Origin: an uncultured Collinsella sp.
Lineage (GTDB): Bacteria; Actinomycetota; Coriobacteriia; Coriobacteriales; Coriobacteriaceae
Direction: 5' to 3'
Assembly (NCBI GenBank): GCA_902494085.1
Contig: CABURU010000009.1
Span: 1-60,345 of the forward strand
DNA: 60,345 nucleotides
Made by a program: the position numbers and the translations under genes. Positions 57,488-60,345 of this stretch are shown in pieces. Numbering within the stretch: position 1 is the stretch's first letter; each line of letters begins with the position of its first letter. Under the pieces are notes generated by a model. The model was not told the origin of the DNA. It searched no databases and saw only the letters and a list, made by a program, of their open reading frames with translations.

Positions 57488-59446
57488 TCAGAACCCGTCG
57501 GGCGCCGCGGACACCTTGCGCTTCCTGCCGCCGGACGGCGACCCCTTGGGCTTTTTCGGCTTCTCCGGGATACGCCAGACCGGTGCCGGGGCGTCGTTGC
57601 GGGCCTCCCCCTCGAGCGCCCGCGCGAGCAGCGCGCCCTCGGCCTCCGGCGACGTCATGCCCAGCAGCGGCCCCAAGAACGTCTCCGTGATGTCGCGGCT
57701 GGCGAGCGCCATCGGTCCCTCCGCGTCGATCACGAGCGCGCCGTTCTCGCGCGCGCTCCAGGCCATGAGCTCCGACGGGGTGATCAGCGGACGGCGCGCC
57801 ACGGAGAACGACTTGCCGGACGAGGAGCTCTGCGTCCCCTTGGTGGAGCTCTGCCCGGTCGTCTTGACACTGTAGTCGCCGAGTCGCTTGCTGATCTCCT
57901 CCGCCTCGCCGACGGACTCTACCGAGAGGACGACCTGGGTGCCGAGTAGCGCCAGCAGCGCGTCCGACTCTGCCCTGGAGTAGCCGCACCGGGCCTCGAG
58001 CAGGCGGGTGTTCTGGAGCACGAAGACGACGTGCAGGCCGATGCTGCGGACCTCCGCGAGATCGCCGAGGAGGCGGGGGATCTTGGGGATCCCGGACCCT
58101 TCGTCGATGGCGAGCAGGGTCTCGGCCGGCAGCCTGCCGCCCGACAGGCGCGCGGTCTCGCGCAGCGCCGACAGCGCCTGGGAGAAGATGCACGAGACGA
58201 GCGCGCCGCGGTCCCCTCGGTCCGTCGCGCTGGCGATGTAGAGGATGGTGGGCTTGCGCCCGACCGATGCGAGGTCGACCTCGCCGTCCCAGAGCATTCG
58301 GCTGACGTCGTCGTCGCAGAAGGACATGAGGTAGTTGCGCGCGGTGGAGACGAGGGCCTCCCCTCCGCCGCCGTTCGACGAGGCGACGAGGAGGAACTGG
58401 CGCGCCGGGTTTCCCGCCGGCAGGTCCGCGGCGAGCTCCTCCAGCGACTTCACGGCGCTCTTCCCGTCGCGGGGTTCCAGGAGCGCGAGCACGGTCGAGA
58501 GGTTTCGCGCGCCGTCGGGGATCCGCTCGTCCGCTATCACGAGCAGGCAGAGGCCGGTCAGCAGGTTGCGGCTGGCGTCCGTGAAGAACCTCTGGCCAGA
58601 GGAGAAGGCATCGGGCACGATGGCGGACGACAGCTCGCGGAGCTCCGCCACGGCGCCGGCGACGCCCTCCGTCCCGAGTGCGGAGATGGCGCGGTCGAGG
58701 GGGTTGAACCTCGCCGACTTGACGGGCTCGTCGAGCCGGACGGCGACGACCTCCATCCCGGCCCTCCGGGCGAGCGGCTCGGTCCATGCGCGGATCTCGG
58801 ACTTCGGGTCGTGGACGATGACGGACGTCGGGATCCCGTGGGCGTTGCGGTCGATCGCCGCGGCCACGCTGACGGCAAGAGATCTTCTCGTCTTGCCTGC
58901 GCCGCTGCCCGCCCTTATGAGGCAGTGGACGGCGGGGACCATCGCGATCCCGCCACCGATGCAGCCGGCCGCCACGAGCCCCTCCGCGGCAGCCTTCCCG
59001 TCCCAGGGAGGGCAGCGCCTCGCGACCCTGGACGGCCTCGACTCGAGCCAGGCGTCCCCGTGCGTGCGCGTGGGCGCGCGGTCGCCGGCGAACGTCCCGT
59101 CGTGGAGACTCGCCCATGAGCGGGCCCAAGAAACGAGGCCGAGGATGAGGACGGTTGTCGCGACGAGGGCGAGGGCCGCGAGAAGCTCGCCCGCCTCGCC
59201 CGACGCCGCCGCGTCGGCGGCCGCTTCGAAGGGGTTGCGGAAGACGTGGGCGGGCTCGGGGCCCGGGTCGCCCGCGGGCAGCCGCAGTAGGGCGGAGAAG
59301 CCCGAGATGAGGGATACGGTCCACCATCTGGCGTAGGCCCAGGCGCTGACGGTCGCGACGCAGGCGACGCCGGCGGCGATGCCGTGGCCCACGAGCGTGC
59401 TGATGAGCTCCCTTTTCATGTTGCGGTTGAAGGATTTCGGTTTCAT
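57488..59446 (-). CDS. VirD4/TraG-type conjugative coupling protein
   Basis: A 652-residue ATPase that links the relaxase-DNA complex to a type IV secretion channel at the inner membrane. Two N-terminal membrane helices lie near residues 15-40 and 85-105. The motor domain has Walker A GSGAGKT at 180-186, HDPKSEIRAW, and Walker B LLAIDEGSG with Asp448-Glu449, then the TraG-like GLHVVFVLQNT. The C terminus is basic (KPKKPKGSPSGGRKRK). I start at the ATG at 59446, overlapping the stop of the upstream gene (ATGA); the longer open frame is a shadow of that gene. This marks the island as a conjugative or mobilisable element. Confidence 0.88.
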   Translation of the reverse strand: MKPKSFNRNMKRELISTLVGHGIAAGVACVATVSAWAYARWWTVSLISGFSALLRLPAGDPGPEPAHVFRNPFEAAADAAASGEAGELLAALALVATTVLILGLVSWARSWASLHDGTFAGDRAPTRTHGDAWLESRPSRVARRCPPWDGKAAAEGLVAAGCIGGGIAMVPAVHCLIRAGSGAGKTRRSLAVSVAAAIDRNAHGIPTSVIVHDPKSEIRAWTEPLARRAGMEVVAVRLDEPVKSARFNPLDRAISALGTEGVAGAVAELRELSSAIVPDAFSSGQRFFTDASRNLLTGLCLLVIADERIPDGARNLSTVLALLEPRDGKSAVKSLEELAADLPAGNPARQFLLVASSNGGGGEALVSTARNYLMSFCDDDVSRMLWDGEVDLASVGRKPTILYIASATDRGDRGALVSCIFSQALSALRETARLSGGRLPAETLLAIDEGSGIPKIPRLLGDLAEVRSIGLHVVFVLQNTRLLEARCGYSRAESDALLALLGTQVVLSVESVGEAEEISKRLGDYSVKTTGQSSTKGTQSSSSGKSFSVARRPLITPSELMAWSARENGALVIDAEGPMALASRDITETFLGPLLGMTSPEAEGALLARALEGEARNDAPAPVWRIPEKPKKPKGSPSGGRKRKVSAAPDGF

Positions 59447-60227
59447 CTCGTGATCGTCCTCTCTATCCTGTTCGCTATCTTCACTGCGGGGACGTTCGTT
59501 TGCCTGGTGCCGCCGGAAGCGAGGATCCTCAGGGCCGCGGCGATGAGCCGCAGCGCCTTCTCGCCGGCCTCGTCCCCCATGTCGCGTCCCCCGGCGTCCC
59601 GCGCGGTCTCCCTGGCGACCAGTGCCGCCATCGCGGCTGCCCGCCCGAAGGCCGGACCGGGCGACGGCGCATGCCTGAAGGCCCGGTCTGCCGTGGGACA
59701 TCCCCTGAGGTCTGCCGGCTCGAGGGTCCTGCCGTGCGCGACCTTTCGCGTGAGCCTTTCGAGGCGCGCCTTCGGGATGCAGGCTCGGGCTTCGGTGGCG
59801 AACCCGGCCTCCCTCCGCCTATCCGTCGCCGGGCCGGCTGCCGGGGCGGCGCGCCGCGCCGGTATTTGTTCGCGAATCGGCGTCCTGTCCGGGACCATGA
59901 CTCGCAGTGCCGCGTTCTCGCACCGGAGGCCGAGGTCGGCGGCCGCCTTGCGGGTGTAGGCGTCCCGCGCCTCTCCGGTCAGGCACTTGAGGTCGGCGCA
60001 CCTCTCGACGGCTTTCCTGTGGCGGTCCAGCGCGCCGGCGAGCTCGGGGGAGTCGGAGGCTGCCCGGTCGAGGGCCTCCCTCAGCGCGGCGGAGGCCTCC
60101 GGGTGGAAACGCCTGAGGTGGGCGGCCTCGATCCTTCCGTCCGGCGGCAGCTCGATGTCGAAACGGTTCCGGTTGATGCGGGCGACGGCGTCCAGCGCCG
60201 CCTCCCTCGCGAGGTCGCGCTCGATGT
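59443..60227 (-). pseudogene. Hypothetical transfer-region gene cut at its 5' side by an insertion element
   Basis: The frame stays open on the minus strand from 60240 to the stop at 59443, about 260 codons, with consistent composition and segments such as RFDIELPPDGRIEAAHL and RHRKAVERCADLKCL. There is no usable start at the right end, and the open frame ends three bases into A/T-rich sequence of a different type at 60241. The first Met is only at 59898, which would give 151 residues. Most likely the 5' part lies beyond an inserted element. It is coupled to the VirD4 gene by a 4-base overlap. Mostly helical and basic; no family recognised. Confidence 0.6.
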
Positions 60228-60345
60228 TGTTAGCGTCAATCTATTTTTCACCAGTTTCGCTAAACAGGCGCACCGTTCGCGCAAAGGCGGTTTCACCGGT
60301 TGCGCTAACGCTTTTTCACCGATTCCGGTCACGGCTTGACGGGCC
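60228..60345. mobile_element. Probable IS21-family insertion end
   Basis: From 60228 the sequence begins TGTTAGCGTCAAT and then carries three related words: TTTTTCACCAGTTTCGCTAA at 60244, GGTTTCACCGGTTGCGCTAA at 60289 and CTTTTTCACCGATTCCGG at 60311. A 5'-TG terminus followed by multiple subterminal TTTTTCACC repeats is typical of IS21-type ends as I recall them. The base composition changes abruptly here and the neighbouring gene is broken. The transposase would lie to the right of the window. Confidence 0.5.

Noticed and set aside
58031..59119. Long plus-strand ORFs opposite the VirD4 gene
   Set aside because: Mirror frames in 70% GC sequence; no start context or family match.
57198..59327. 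709-codon minus-strand ORF in another frame of the VirD4 gene
   Set aside because: Arg/Gly/Pro-rich antiframe; the Walker motifs are in the other frame.

Overview
The window looks like one chromosomal segment of a high-GC Gram-positive anaerobe. Gene content and order, strong AGGAGG-type ribosome sites and roughly 60% GC codon usage suggest a member of the Coriobacteriia, most like Collinsella. This is inferred from recall of such genomes, not from a database search. About three quarters (1-45.8 kb) is ordinary core chromosome, and the right quarter (after a tRNA-Thr at 45.8 kb) is an accessory island.

Core part, left to right. An FMN riboswitch controls a riboflavin ECF transporter in which the two ATPases are fused into one chain (ribU, ecfA-A', ecfT). 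Two tandem pyridoxamine-phosphate-oxidase-like proteins follow, then an arginine block argC-argJ-argB-argD behind an ArgR-like operator, without argF. A leftward tRNA-Val(TAC) at 10.7 kb is followed by a degenerate array of tRNA-derived 183-186 bp repeats. Then come asnB, a MurE-type ligase, a HAD phosphatase, murI, rph, an XTP/dITP diphosphatase and dtd; veg and ispE; tRNA-Pro(CGG); tatA, greA, a lysyl-tRNA synthetase carrying an extra tRNA-binding domain, a ThrE-type exporter and a DUF2798 membrane protein. A 1479-residue double activase (2-hydroxyacyl-CoA dehydratase activator family) is co-transcribed with a TetR regulator behind palindromic operators. clpC and pepD lead to a leftward hipBA toxin-antitoxin pair and a manganese-riboswitch-controlled mntP. 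The block disA-ispD-ispF-cysS-rlmB-yacP matches the Firmicute clpC-disA-yacP neighbourhood, but without radA.

At 44.2-45.7 kb sits a single-chain protein joining an excisionase-type helix-turn-helix to a HipA-like kinase, transcribed from a promoter region buried in a perfect 22-bp inverted repeat. It lies directly before tRNA-Thr(TGT), the left limit of the island.

The island (45.9-60.3 kb) holds, in order: a 12-bp triple direct repeat; an unrecognised 396-residue protein with a C-terminal Cys-rich knuckle, divergent from a small helix-turn-helix gene; a DnaC/IstB-like protein whose Walker motifs appear to be lost; a 1685-residue type ISP (LlaGI-like) restriction-modification enzyme with an in-frame repeat expansion; an mrr remnant; a membrane-anchored HNH protein; two tandem paralogous small proteins; a structured GC-rich leader; DUF2958 and DUF4313-like genes; and a VirD4/TraG coupling protein translationally coupled to an upstream gene cut by what looks like an IS21-type element end at 60228. 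No integrase or relaxase lies in the window, so the island is probably an integrative conjugative or mobilisable element that continues to the right.

The parts most worth a second look are the HTH-HipA fusion with its palindrome, the HTH plus dead-AAA plus type ISP cassette with the divergent orphan gene, the in-gene repeats of the restriction enzyme, and the tRNA-derived repeat array.
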